From NCBI GenBank assembly GCA_902801885.1, contig CADCJX010000006.1, positions 62,001 through 126,000 on the forward strand: 64,000 bases of DNA, in the 5' to 3' direction. Of the stretch, positions 53,989 through 61,977 are shown one piece after another. Positions within the stretch are counted from its first letter, which is position 1, and each line of letters starts with the position of its first letter. A program made the position numbers and the translations under genes. This DNA comes from an uncultured Bacteroidia bacterium (GTDB lineage: Bacteria; Bacteroidota; Bacteroidia; Bacteroidales; UBA932). The notes under the pieces are model-generated. The model did not search any database, was not told the origin of the DNA, and saw only the letters and a program-made list of their open reading frames with translations.

Positions 53989-54395
53989 AAATTCGCCTCC
54001 AGATACTCTTGCCCAATTGTCTTCAGGCAAGCCCTTATCTTGGCTACTGTTTCAGCAGAAGGGTTTTTAAACCCGTTGATATAGTTTCTCATCAAGGTAG
54101 CATTGATTCCGGCCCGCTCAGCGAATCCGGCAATATTGATTTCAGGATGGGTCAAGAAGAATCGCTGCAAATCAGTCGGTTCTGCTTCAGGATACTCGAA
54201 GCTCTCAAAGCTGACATCCGTATCAAGGGTTCTCCAATGAATACCTTCACCGCTGAACGTATACTTCTGACGCTCTTCGGGAGTTGCTTTCATCAAAGGC
54301 TTATACCACAATAATGATTGACGATAGACTCTTCCATCGTCTCCATGGCCATACAGCCATTCCCCATCAAACCATATCTTCAGAATCTTATCCAT
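53985..54395 (-). CDS. DUF2442 and HTH (XRE-like) protein, putative antitoxin
   Basis: A 136-residue protein. The N-terminal part (KIWFDGEWLYGHGDDGRVYRQSLLWYKPL) is DUF2442-like, and the C-terminal part (NIAGFAERAGINATLMRNYINGFKNPSAETVAKIRACL) is a helix-turn-helix of XRE type. It lies 6 nt after the DUF4160 gene on the same strand. DUF4160-DUF2442 pairs are common on bacterial chromosomes and resemble toxin-antitoxin modules (family knowledge); the DNA-binding domain would fit an autoregulating antitoxin. The toxin-antitoxin role is an inference. Confidence 0.75.
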   Translation of the reverse strand: MDKILKIWFDGEWLYGHGDDGRVYRQSLLWYKPLMKATPEERQKYTFSGEGIHWRTLDTDVSFESFEYPEAEPTDLQRFFLTHPEINIAGFAERAGINATLMRNYINGFKNPSAETVAKIRACLKTIGQEYLEANF

Positions 54396-54401
54396 CCTGT
54401 A

Positions 54402-54638
54402 TTAACCGAACAATTCTTCCCATCTTTTAACGATAATATCAGAATTGTTTGAAATAACATCTTTAATCCTTCTTAAATCATTGTGTTTAAAGTTTCGTGA
54501 TTCTTCCAGCACAAACCTGTCCCCATTCCAGGAGAACTTTGCCTCTCCTTCATTACCTATCACATGTACATGCATCGGTTCGTGTTCATGACTGAAGAAC
54601 ATGAATAGGAAACCATACATTCTGAACAACTCAGGCAT
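54402..54638 (-). CDS. DUF4160 protein, putative toxin partner
   Basis: A 78-residue protein matching DUF4160: GFLFMFFSHEHEPMHVHVIGNEGEAKF carries the HxxxHVHV motif, followed by RNFKHNDLRRIKDVI and IVKRWEELFG. It is the first gene of a two-gene unit with the DUF2442-HTH gene. The DNA is AT-rich compared with aroE and purA. Biochemical activity of the family is not established to my knowledge. Confidence 0.78.
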   Translation of the reverse strand: MPELFRMYGFLFMFFSHEHEPMHVHVIGNEGEAKFSWNGDRFVLEESRNFKHNDLRRIKDVISNNSDIIVKRWEELFG

Positions 54639-54685
54639 TTTTCAATCAGTTTAAGTTACATTCGCAATATAGGGAATTGTTTTTA

Positions 54686-54727
54686 ATTCCCAAAATAAAA
54701 AAAGGAGACAGTTGTTTCTGTCTCCTA
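54686..54727 (-). terminator. rho-independent terminator of purA
   Basis: On the minus strand: stem GGAGACAG, loop AAACAA, stem CTGTCTCC, then TTTTTTTATTTTG. Perfect 8-bp stem, 22 nt past the purA stop. Confidence 0.92.
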
Positions 54728-54746
54728 TAAATCAAAAAGGAAAAGC

Positions 54747-56015
54747 TTAGCGCTCGATGGTGGCTTCGCGGTCGGGACCGAGGGATATGATGCTCACGGG
54801 AACGCCGAGGTAGTCCTCGAGGAACTTCACATAGTCCTTGAACTCCTTCGGAAGGCCTTCTTCCGTACGTACACCGGTAAGGTCCTTCTTCCATCCGGGG
54901 AACTCGGTGTAGACCGGTTCTATCGGAGTTGCAATGTCGAACGGGACCTGGTCTGTCAGCTTTCCGTCGACCTTGTATGCCGTACAGGCCTTGATCGTGT
55001 CGAAATCATCCAGGCAGTCCGACTTCATCATGATAAGGTCAGTCACTCCGTCGATCATAACGGTGTACTTGAGGGCGACGAGATCGATCCAGCCGCAACG
55101 GCGGGGCCTTCCGGTCACGGCGCCGAACTCATGGCCGATCTGACGGAGCCTCTCCCCTGTCTCGTCGAAGAGCTCTGTAGGGAACGGACCGCTACCAACA
55201 CGCGTACAATAAGCCTTGAATATTCCGAACACCTTCCCTACCCTCGACGGAGCCAGGCCAAGTCCGGTACAGACGCCGCCGACCGTGGTCGAAGATGACG
55301 TCACGAAAGGATAGGAGCCGAAATCGACGTCCAGCATAGAGCCCTGAGCTCCCTCGGCCAGGACGGGCTTGCCCTCCTTGAGGAGTTTGTCGACGAAATA
55401 CTCACAGTCCACGAGTTCGAAACCCTTGAGGAACTCAATGGCTTCCATCCACTCTGCCTCGCCATGGGTAGGATCATATTCAAAATGGAGATCGTCCAGC
55501 AGCCTGTGATGGCGGGCCTTCAACTTTTCAAAACGATCCTTGAAGTCCGGGGAGAGGATGTCACCGACCCGGAGGCCATGACGCCCGACTTTGTCGGTGT
55601 AGGTCGGTCCGATACCCTTAAGGGTGGAACCGATCTTGCCCTTGCCTGCCGCAGCCTCGTAAGCCGCGTCGAGAAGCCTGTGAGTAGGGAGGATGAGATG
55701 GGCCTTCTTGGATATGACTATCCTCTCCCTGGGATTGATTCCCATGGCAGAGACGTTTGCACACTCCTCCTTGAAGGTCGTAGGATCGAGCACGACACCG
55801 CTGCCGATAATATTGACGGACCCGTCACGGAATATTCCCGAAGGAATACTCCTAACGACGAAACTCTTCCCATCGAAATGAAGTGAATGACCCGCATTGG
55901 GGCCTCCTTGGAAGCGTGCTACTGCCGGATAGCGCCCTGCGAGCACATCCACAATCTTGCCTTTCCCCTCGTCTCCCCACTGGAGACCGAGGACGACGTC
56001 AAGTTTTGAACTCAT
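54747..56015 (-). CDS. purA: adenylosuccinate synthase
   Basis: Joins IMP and aspartate using GTP in AMP synthesis. The 422-residue protein has the P-loop-like GLQWGDEGKGKIVDVLA, FQGGPNAGHSL with the conserved His, GIGPTYTDKVGRHGLR, LAEGAQGSMLDVDFGSYPFVTSS and GRPRRCGWIDLV. It is complete and starts with MSSKLDVVLG. ssb ends 37 nt upstream on the same strand, so it may be cotranscribed; a strong terminator follows. Confidence 0.97.
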   Translation of the reverse strand: MSSKLDVVLGLQWGDEGKGKIVDVLAGRYPAVARFQGGPNAGHSLHFDGKSFVVRSIPSGIFRDGSVNIIGSGVVLDPTTFKEECANVSAMGINPRERIVISKKAHLILPTHRLLDAAYEAAAGKGKIGSTLKGIGPTYTDKVGRHGLRVGDILSPDFKDRFEKLKARHHRLLDDLHFEYDPTHGEAEWMEAIEFLKGFELVDCEYFVDKLLKEGKPVLAEGAQGSMLDVDFGSYPFVTSSSTTVGGVCTGLGLAPSRVGKVFGIFKAYCTRVGSGPFPTELFDETGERLRQIGHEFGAVTGRPRRCGWIDLVALKYTVMIDGVTDLIMMKSDCLDDFDTIKACTAYKVDGKLTDQVPFDIATPIEPVYTEFPGWKKDLTGVRTEEGLPKEFKDYVKFLEDYLGVPVSIISLGPDREATIER

Positions 56016-56052
56016 GAGTGATCAAGTATGATTAAAATATTTCGTCAGAAGA

Positions 56053-56598
56053 TTAGAACGGAAGGTCGTCGGTCGGATTATCCCCCAGAGAGATGTCCAT
56101 GGCCTCCTGCTGGGCCGGCTTCGGCTGCTGAGGCTGTGGCTGATAAGCAGGCTGTTGGTAGGCAGGCTGCTGAGGCTGGGGCTGATATGACTGCTGCTGG
56201 TATCCGTTCCCGGGACCTGCCGCAGGAGCTGAAGGTCCAGCCGGATTGTCGGCCCTCTTTCCTAGCAGCTGCAGATTGTCGACCGTAACCTCGGTAGTAA
56301 ACCTCTTGTTGCCGCTCTGGTCAGTCCAGGACCGCGTGCGGAGCTTGCCTTCGATGTAGACCTGGGTACCTTTGCGGATGAATTTCTCAGCCACGTCGGC
56401 CGAGTTCCTCCAGGCTACGATGTTGTGCCATTCCGTGTTCTCGCGAAGTTCTCCATTGCGGTCACGATAGCGTTCAGTAGTAGCGACGGTGAACTGTGCC
56501 ACCTTCGTACTCCCCCCATTGGGGTTGTTCCCATCAAGGTAACGTACTTCCGGATCCCTTCCAACGTTACCGATCAGCATTACTTTGTTCAGTGACAT
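56053..56598 (-). CDS. ssb: single-stranded DNA-binding protein
   Basis: A 181-residue SSB. The OB-fold covers about residues 1-110 (MSLNKVMLIGNVGRDPEVRYL, FTVATTERYRDRNGELRENTEWHNIVAW, GTQVYIEGKLRTRSW). The C-terminal region is Pro/Gln/Tyr-rich and low-complexity (YQPQPQQPAYQQPAYQ), and the acidic tip ends DDLPF, the partner-binding motif. It is upstream of purA. Confidence 0.96.
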   Translation of the reverse strand: MSLNKVMLIGNVGRDPEVRYLDGNNPNGGSTKVAQFTVATTERYRDRNGELRENTEWHNIVAWRNSADVAEKFIRKGTQVYIEGKLRTRSWTDQSGNKRFTTEVTVDNLQLLGKRADNPAGPSAPAAGPGNGYQQQSYQPQPQQPAYQQPAYQPQPQQPKPAQQEAMDISLGDNPTDDLPF

Positions 56599-56620
56599 AA
56601 TGTTAGCTGTTTAGATATTA

Positions 56621-56661
56621 ATAAAAAACATAGGCTCGGCTTCAAACAGCCAAAACCTATG
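56621..56661 (-). terminator. rho-independent terminator of second ECF operon
   Basis: On the minus strand: stem CATAGG...GGCT, loop GTTTGA, stem AGCC...CCTATG, then TTTTTTATT. It lies 48 nt past the stop of the 256-residue protein gene and before ssb. Another small stem (CCCGAA/TTCGGG) lies between. Confidence 0.82.
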
Positions 56662-56708
56662 CAATTTAATGAATAATCTTGAGACCCGAAAGTGATTCGG
56701 GAGTTATT

Positions 56709-57476
56709 TTAGAACGGAGCTATACCGAAGGTCCAGGTCGTGAACTCAGGCCAGTACTTCTTGTCCATAAGGTTCATCGGCGAGTACTTCGCATAGATAC
56801 TGAAGTACTTGAGATTCAACTGGAACAACGCATCTACTGTGACCAGGTTACAATGGACATGCTTGAACTTGTCCTTCTGACCATCACCATTAATGCTATA
56901 CTTGTTGACTATCGAGCTGGATGCATTCAGGTTGACCACAGGGCCGACTGTGAAACCGAAACCGCCCCAATTGCAACTGTACAAGAGCGGCATGTTGAAA
57001 CTGAAAACAGTCAGCCTGGAGATTTTCGGAGACGTCCCTTCTGGGAAAGGACCGATGGTGATCGCCCCGTTGTCTGACATATTCATGGCACCTCCGCCTG
57101 TCAAGGCCAAATTGCGGAAGGAGATGCCCGGCCCATAGGATAGCGTGCCGTGTCCCTTTGTGTGCGAGCTCAAGGCATATAGCCAAAACTCGAGGGAATT
57201 CTGAGGGCTGAAATCCAAAGGCGCCTTCGAATCCGAGAAGATCGAACCGATCCCAGCGTTGCCTACTACGGTTCTGTACCCGTCATTCTTCTGTATCTTG
57301 TGATAGAACGGGATGTCGAAGTCCAGATGGACATGCTTCTTGTCCGCCGATCTTCCTGTACTGCTGATTATGATCGTGTCAACCTTGGTCCGGACCGTAT
57401 CCACTTGATCCTGGGCATTTACGGCCGAAGGAACGGCCAGGGTGGCCAGAATTGCCGCAACTATCATTCTTTTCAT
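56709..57476 (-). CDS. hypothetical outer-membrane beta-barrel-like protein
   Basis: A 255-residue protein with a signal peptide (MKRMIVAAILATLAVPSAVNAQ). The mature part is rich in alternating strands (LEFWLYALSSHTKGHGTLSYGPGISF, GFGFTVGPVVNLNAS, YFSIYAKYSP) and ends in Phe (WTFGIAPF), the pattern of small outer-membrane barrels. It is the last gene of the second ECF sigma operon, 11 nt after the small secreted protein gene, so it is probably a target or sensor of that system. Family not recognised. Confidence 0.55.
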   Translation of the reverse strand: MKRMIVAAILATLAVPSAVNAQDQVDTVRTKVDTIIISSTGRSADKKHVHLDFDIPFYHKIQKNDGYRTVVGNAGIGSIFSDSKAPLDFSPQNSLEFWLYALSSHTKGHGTLSYGPGISFRNLALTGGGAMNMSDNGAITIGPFPEGTSPKISRLTVFSFNMPLLYSCNWGGFGFTVGPVVNLNASSSIVNKYSINGDGQKDKFKHVHCNLVTVDALFQLNLKYFSIYAKYSPMNLMDKKYWPEFTTWTFGIAPF

Positions 57477-57487
57477 TTCCATCTCTC

Positions 57488-57931
57488 CTATCTTTGCTTG
57501 AATATTACCCTGAGGTCCGATGCCGTCGCCTTGCCGGTCAGGTAAACGACTGTAACATACTTGCTCCCGGAAGCCTCTTTAACCTGATACCCTACGTACT
57601 TGTTCCTTGCCCGGTCGGCAGGGAAACGCAGCAGAGCATAGACCAGGCTGCCGTCTTCCGTGTCCATCTCCTTGCTTACGGCTGTGAGCGCATCACCTTC
57701 CAGCCACGTTGTCACCTTATCAATCTCAGCTTCCGTCGCCTTGAACCTTATGCTGCGGAAATAATCCAGGTTGTAGGCTTTCAGGTCCCTGCCGCTCACC
57801 ACGGATTCAGTGACCCTGGAAGCTGGGACAAGGGATCCGTTGAACAGGCTGTCTATCTGCAGGCCTGCCTGCGCCCTAGCCGGAGCAAGGGCAAGCAGGA
57901 CACCTAAGGTTATGAGTAAAAATCTTTTCAT
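57488..57931 (-). CDS. hypothetical small secreted protein of ECF operon
   Basis: A 147-residue protein with signal peptide MKRFLLITLGVLLALAPARAQ. The mature part has DSLFNGSLVPASRVTESVVSGRDLKAYNLDYFRSIRF and KYVTVVYLTGKATASDLRVI. It may belong to a small Bacteroidales family such as DUF6108 (recalled, not checked). The start was moved to the ATG at 57931, since the signal peptide begins there. It is third in the sigma, anti-sigma, secreted, barrel-like order. Confidence 0.55.
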   Translation of the reverse strand: MKRFLLITLGVLLALAPARAQAGLQIDSLFNGSLVPASRVTESVVSGRDLKAYNLDYFRSIRFKATEAEIDKVTTWLEGDALTAVSKEMDTEDGSLVYALLRFPADRARNKYVGYQVKEASGSKYVTVVYLTGKATASDLRVIFKQR

Positions 57932-57935
57932 AGAG

Positions 57936-58412
57936 TCATTTGTCAAAAAAATCATTGAGGAGTTCTTCCATGTCCGTCCGGTCTGTGAGCAGGTCTGCGA
58001 GGATGTTGTCGACGTCGTTCATTACTATTTCCTTGTCAGTGACCTTGCGTCCGTCCACGAACGTGACACAGACATTGTTTTTGTTATATAGACTCACCCC
58101 GAGGGTGACGATGATTGTCAGGCTGGCGGCGATGGCCGCGATCCGGCGCCATAGGGGACTCCGGTGTCGAAGATCCTTCGTTTCGCTCAGGATGACAGGG
58201 GCATGTATCTTGTCATTCTGAGAGAGCGGACGCGACCGAAGAATCTCTATCGACCGGCCGGCGGCGAAGTAGCCCATGACGGCACGGACGTCGTCATATT
58301 CAGGAGCCTGACCCTCCGGAGAAGCCAGGAAGGCCTTGAGGGCAGTTTCTTCCTCTTCCGAGAGGGTCGCCTCGAAATACCTTTCAATCATTTCATCAAT
58401 CCGTTCCATCAT
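57936..58412 (-). CDS. putative anti-sigma factor with repeat-derived linker
   Basis: A 158-residue single-pass membrane protein. Residues 1-50 (IDEMIERYFEATLSEEEETALKAFL) are the cytoplasmic anti-sigma-like domain seen in FecR-type and other Bacteroidota regulators. A helix lies at about 91-108 (IAAIAASLTIIVTLGVSLY), followed by a periplasmic region of about 45 residues. Its start overlaps the ECF sigma gene by 17 bp. About residues 56-81 (including APVILSETKDL) are encoded by an inverted pair of dispersed repeats, just before the helix. Confidence 0.7.
   Translation of the reverse strand: MMERIDEMIERYFEATLSEEEETALKAFLASPEGQAPEYDDVRAVMGYFAAGRSIEILRSRPLSQNDKIHAPVILSETKDLRHRSPLWRRIAAIAASLTIIVTLGVSLYNKNNVCVTFVDGRKVTDKEIVMNDVDNILADLLTDRTDMEELLNDFFDK
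58168..58246. repeat. inverted pair of GTCATCCTGA-type repeats in anti-sigma gene
   Basis: Left unit (reversed) GATCCTTCGTTTCGCTCAGG plus ATGAC at 58172-58196, right unit GTCATTCTGAGAGAGCGG through GAAGAATCTC at 58212-58246. The two point away from each other with a 15-nt spacer, and can form a hairpin. They are in frame within the gene. Confidence 0.8.
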
Positions 58413-58866
58413 TATTCCTGAATTTATCTCTCAATACTTTCCTGGCCCTCGAGGCCTGCATCCTTACCGCCGCCGGCTGCATGCCGAGCTCCTTGGCGAT
58501 TTCTTCGAAGGACAGGCCTTCATATTCGTGCAGCTGGATGACTTTCTTCTGCAGCAATGTAATGTCCCTGTCCAATGAGGCTTCCACCTTTCGGAAGAGG
58601 GCTTCACGCTCCAGTGCCATAGCTTCCCCGGAATCCTCTTCCAAACCAGCCTTATCCAGTCCTACTGTCTTCCTGCGCCCAGCCTTCCTCAACTCGTCGA
58701 TTTCTATGTTCCTGACGGCCCTTGACAGTAGTCCAACGGCCTCTTTCAGGCTGGATACCTTGTATTTCCTGCCCCACAGCTTGCAAAATGCCTCCTGGAG
58801 AGCATCTTCCGCTTTCCATCTGTCCTTCAAGGACACAAACGCCTCTGTCAGGAAATCTTCCTTCAT
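58396..58866 (-). CDS. RNA polymerase ECF-type sigma factor, short region 2
   Basis: A 156-residue sigma factor. Region 2 is cut short at the front: it begins directly with FLTEAFVSLKDRWKAEDALQEAFCKLWGRKY, where typical family members have about 20 more residues before this. Region 4 is intact (LDRDITLLQKKVIQLHEYEGLSFEEIAKELGMQPAAVRMQASRARKVL, helix-turn-helix). ATG at 58866 is used; the frame also has an in-frame TTG just upstream. The anti-sigma gene overlaps its end by 17 bp. Confidence 0.85.
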   Translation of the reverse strand: MKEDFLTEAFVSLKDRWKAEDALQEAFCKLWGRKYKVSSLKEAVGLLSRAVRNIEIDELRKAGRRKTVGLDKAGLEEDSGEAMALEREALFRKVEASLDRDITLLQKKVIQLHEYEGLSFEEIAKELGMQPAAVRMQASRARKVLRDKFRNNDGTD

Positions 58867-58939
58867 CAATTCCGGTTCTCTACTCTAATAAACGAATAAA
58901 TGGCAATATTGTAACACGTTTTCGCCAGAATGATTCCAA

Positions 58940-59050
58940 GGCCGTTTTTCATAAGCTACTGAGAATCATCGAATTACAGAAAACGCGTAGTCAAATAAAC
59001 CACGCGTTTTCTGTAAATAATTATTTACCAACAAGTTCCCTAAAACGCCA
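58940..59050. repeat. palindromic repeat, copy C
   Basis: Core TTACAGAAAACGCG...CGCGTTTTCTGTAAA (14-base arms, nearly perfect) near 58974-59016. Right arm TAATTATTTAC, CAACAAGTT, CCCTAAAACGCC; left arm GGCCGTTTTTC and AAGCTACTGAGAATC, less well matched. It lies between the ECF operon start and the dicarboxylate carrier stop. Confidence 0.8.
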
Positions 59051-59079
59051 TTGCCAGCGAAAGGATAAAAAGTCCTGCA

Positions 59080-60432
59080 CTACAAGCTGGCGAAGTAGCC
59101 GGGGAAGAGCATGGTGGTCATCACGTAGCCGACGATCGTCGCGATAATCGTGCTCACCAGGCCCGGCATCATGAAACTGTGGTTCAGCAGGTACTTGCCT
59201 ATCACCGTAGTTCCTGTACGGTCAAAGTTGACCGTGGCGATGTCGGAAGGATAGTTCGGGATGAAGAAGTAGCCGTAGACACTGGGCAGGACGCCAAGCA
59301 GCACCGGGCCGGGAATCCCGAGGGAATATGCAAGAGGAAGCATGGCGACGACGACGGCTCCCTGGGAATTGATCAGAACGGACACCAGGAAGAATACGAC
59401 AGCAATCGACCAGGGATACTGGGTCACGAGGCCGGTGAGCATCTCCTTGATCTGGTCCATGTAGTTCCCGAAATAAGTGTCGGCCATCCAGGCGATACCA
59501 TATATTGCAACTACAGCCACCATACCGGACCTCCACACGGTTCCAGCGGCGGCCTTCTTGAGGTCAACCTTGCTGATAATGATCATGAGGGCCGTAGCGC
59601 TGAGCATGATGATCTGAATGGCGATGTTCATCTTGGGAAGCTTCTCCAGGGCTTCCTTGCTCATCACCATCTGGCAGAAAGCCAGGCCGACGATCACCAG
59701 GATAGCGCAAAGGAATATGTAGACTGCACGCTTGGCATTCTTGTCGATCACCTTATCAAGAGTCGTAGCCTCGCTGCCATAGACATAGTCACGGACGGCG
59801 GGGTCGGAGATTCTCTTCTGGAAATCAGGATCCTTGTCCAGATCCTTGCCTCTGCGGAATGACGCCATGGCTGCGAAGAAGAGACCTATCAGGCAGGCCG
59901 GGATCGTTACCATCAGCACCTGAGGAATGGAGACGCCATAGCCGTTGGCATTGGAGATGGTGACGAAAGCCACAACGGCGGCCGCGATCGGGGAGCAGGT
60001 GATACCTACCTGCGACGCCACTGAAGCTACACCGCATGGTCTTTCAGGACGGATACCCTTCTTGATTGCGATGTCTACGATGATAGGCATAAGGGTGTAA
60101 ACCACATGGCCTGTGCCGACAAGCACGGTTAGGAAGAAGGTTGCGAACGGAGCGAGGAAAGTAATCCTGTCCGGATGCTTTCTCAGAAGTTTCTCAGCCA
60201 GCTGTATGAGCCAGTCCATGCCACCGGAAGCCTGAAGGATACCTGCACAGGTGACAGCTGCGATTATGATGTAGATAACATCCGTGGGAGGCGTCCCAGG
60301 CTTCATGCCGAAGCCAAAGACAAGGATAGCAAGCCCGAGGCCAGAAATGGCACCCAGAGCCAGGCTGCCGTACCTGGAGCCCACATAAAGGGCTGCAAGA
60401 ACGATCAGCAGCTGTATTATCATTAATGCCAT
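59080..60432 (-). CDS. anaerobic C4-dicarboxylate transporter (DcuA/DcuB family)
   Basis: A 450-residue inner-membrane carrier with about 10-12 helices that exchanges fumarate, malate or aspartate for succinate under anaerobic conditions. Family features include ITFLAPFATFFLTVLVGTGHVVYTLMPII, RPCGVASVASQVGITCSPIAAAVVAF, SQGAVVVAMLPLAYSLGI and PNYPSDIATVNFDRTGTT. The sequence does not let me separate DcuA from DcuB with confidence. It is a single gene after the TlpA-like lipoprotein gene and fits fumarate respiration or succinate export with mdh. Confidence 0.92.
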   Translation of the reverse strand: MALMIIQLLIVLAALYVGSRYGSLALGAISGLGLAILVFGFGMKPGTPPTDVIYIIIAAVTCAGILQASGGMDWLIQLAEKLLRKHPDRITFLAPFATFFLTVLVGTGHVVYTLMPIIVDIAIKKGIRPERPCGVASVASQVGITCSPIAAAVVAFVTISNANGYGVSIPQVLMVTIPACLIGLFFAAMASFRRGKDLDKDPDFQKRISDPAVRDYVYGSEATTLDKVIDKNAKRAVYIFLCAILVIVGLAFCQMVMSKEALEKLPKMNIAIQIIMLSATALMIIISKVDLKKAAAGTVWRSGMVAVVAIYGIAWMADTYFGNYMDQIKEMLTGLVTQYPWSIAVVFFLVSVLINSQGAVVVAMLPLAYSLGIPGPVLLGVLPSVYGYFFIPNYPSDIATVNFDRTGTTVIGKYLLNHSFMMPGLVSTIIATIVGYVMTTMLFPGYFASL

Positions 60433-60469
60433 AGGATCGTGTTATTGAATATATGGTTATGATTAGTGG

Positions 60470-61582
60470 TTATTTCAGGTTCGCAGCAAGGAAAGCCTTT
60501 ATCTCCTTCTCAGAAGTAAGGGTCTCAGGCTTGAGATGGCCGTCCAGGATCATGTAGGCGACAGGCAGACCATTGGAAAGGTTGTAAAGTGCAACCGCAG
60601 GAGTCGCTGCGCCGCGTCCGTCGCAGACATTGACCCAAGGCAGTTCCTGGTTCCTGACAGCACTCGCCCAGACTCCCTTGTCAGCGTCGAGGGAAACGGA
60701 ATAGATTTCAAATCCCTTTGGATGATAGGTCTTGTACAGGGGCAGGAGGACATCCTGGTTGAACATTTTCTGAGCAGCCTCTGAAGCCTGCCAGAAATAG
60801 ACCATGACGATCTTGGAGGAGATGTCGCTCAGCTTTATGTTCTTTCCGTCAAGGCCAGGGAGCGACAGATCAGGGAAACCGGCTTCTTTGGCATTCTGGA
60901 TCTGCTGTTCGAATGACAGGACGTTCATCCTGCGCTCGGCTTCTTTGCCAAGAGCGGTGACATACTTCGAATCCGGATAGACAGTCATGAGGGAATCATG
61001 TATTCCCCTGAACAGGACTGCGTCCGTAGGCTGGGCGAACACCGGGAAATCCTCATTTATCTTCTGATAGAGGACAGGGATGACAGTGAGAGACTTGCTG
61101 TTGTCAAGAACATACTTCACACGGGAACGGTAGTATTCGACGTACTTCCTGGAGACAGCAACGTTGTCACCAGACTGGACAGCAGATGAGATCTCGTCGA
61201 GAAAAGAAGAAAATTCATCCTCTACTTGCTTGAGCCTTGAGCAGTCATCCGAACCCTCAACCGTGTAACCCCCTTTGGCATCTGAGACGACCTTTACCTT
61301 GTCGCCCTTGCCAAGAAGCAGGGAAGCCAGTTTGGTGTCGCCGTCAAAGACATAGACGAATTCAGGCTGCCCTTCCTTCACTTCCATCGTGTAGGAATAT
61401 GATCCCTTGGAATCTGTCTTGACGGTGTCGAGTACATTGAAAGTATTTCCGGCCAGTTGCTTGATCACCACCTTGGAATCGGGAAGGCCTTCAACTGTTC
61501 CGTCTATACGGACCTTGTCCGTACATGAATAAGCGGCTGCCAGGAAGGCTGCCGCCAGAAGAATGTTCTTACAATTTTTCAT
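60470..61582 (-). CDS. TlpA-like (DUF4369 and AhpC/TSA-fold) lipoprotein without CXXC
   Basis: A 370-residue lipoprotein: MKNCKNILLAAAFLAAAYSC with a lipobox, a DUF4369-like beta domain (about 20-125: VEGLPDSKVVIKQLAGNTFNVLDT), a helical middle, and a thioredoxin-fold domain from about 245. In the usual thioredoxin site the sequence is VYFWQASEAAQKMF, so neither active cysteine of the CxxC motif is present. The protein may bind or scaffold rather than do redox. A start at 61588 (2 codons earlier) is equally possible. The start overlaps the HIT gene stop. Confidence 0.82.
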   Translation of the reverse strand: MKNCKNILLAAAFLAAAYSCTDKVRIDGTVEGLPDSKVVIKQLAGNTFNVLDTVKTDSKGSYSYTMEVKEGQPEFVYVFDGDTKLASLLLGKGDKVKVVSDAKGGYTVEGSDDCSRLKQVEDEFSSFLDEISSAVQSGDNVAVSRKYVEYYRSRVKYVLDNSKSLTVIPVLYQKINEDFPVFAQPTDAVLFRGIHDSLMTVYPDSKYVTALGKEAERRMNVLSFEQQIQNAKEAGFPDLSLPGLDGKNIKLSDISSKIVMVYFWQASEAAQKMFNQDVLLPLYKTYHPKGFEIYSVSLDADKGVWASAVRNQELPWVNVCDGRGAATPAVALYNLSNGLPVAYMILDGHLKPETLTSEKEIKAFLAANLK

Positions 61583-61973
61583 ATTCATTGAAAATCGCCT
61601 GGGCGACCTTTTTGTTTTCATCATCACTGAAATGAAGCTTTTCCTTCCTGAAATCCAGGTCCGCCTCTGTCTGAAGCGGAACCAGATGGATGTGGGTATG
61701 GGGCACTTCCATGCCGAGGACAGCGACTCCTACCCTCTCGCAGGGCACCGCAGCCTTCAAGGCAACGGCAACCTTGCGGGCAAAAGCCCAAAGTCCGTCA
61801 TAAGTCTCCCTGTCGAGATGGAAGATGTAGTCATCCTCCACATTCTTGGGAATCACCAGAGTGTGACCCTTAGCCAGAGGGTTGATGTCCAGGAAGGCGT
61901 AGAAATCCTCATTCTCAGCAACCTTATATGAAGGGATCTCACCCTTGGCTATCCTTGTGAAAATAGTTGCCAT
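61569..61973 (-). CDS. HIT family nucleotide-binding protein
   Basis: A 134-residue cytoplasmic hydrolase of purine nucleotide conjugates. It has the histidine triad PHTHIHLVPL (HxHxH) at about residues 95-104 and FYAFLDINPLAKGHTLVIPK at the front. Such proteins act as adenosine phosphoramidase or dinucleotide hydrolases. It lies 4 nt after greA and overlaps the TlpA-like gene at its end. Confidence 0.93.
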   Translation of the reverse strand: MATIFTRIAKGEIPSYKVAENEDFYAFLDINPLAKGHTLVIPKNVEDDYIFHLDRETYDGLWAFARKVAVALKAAVPCERVGVAVLGMEVPHTHIHLVPLQTEADLDFRKEKLHFSDDENKKVAQAIFNEYEKL

Positions 61974-61977
61974 GGTT

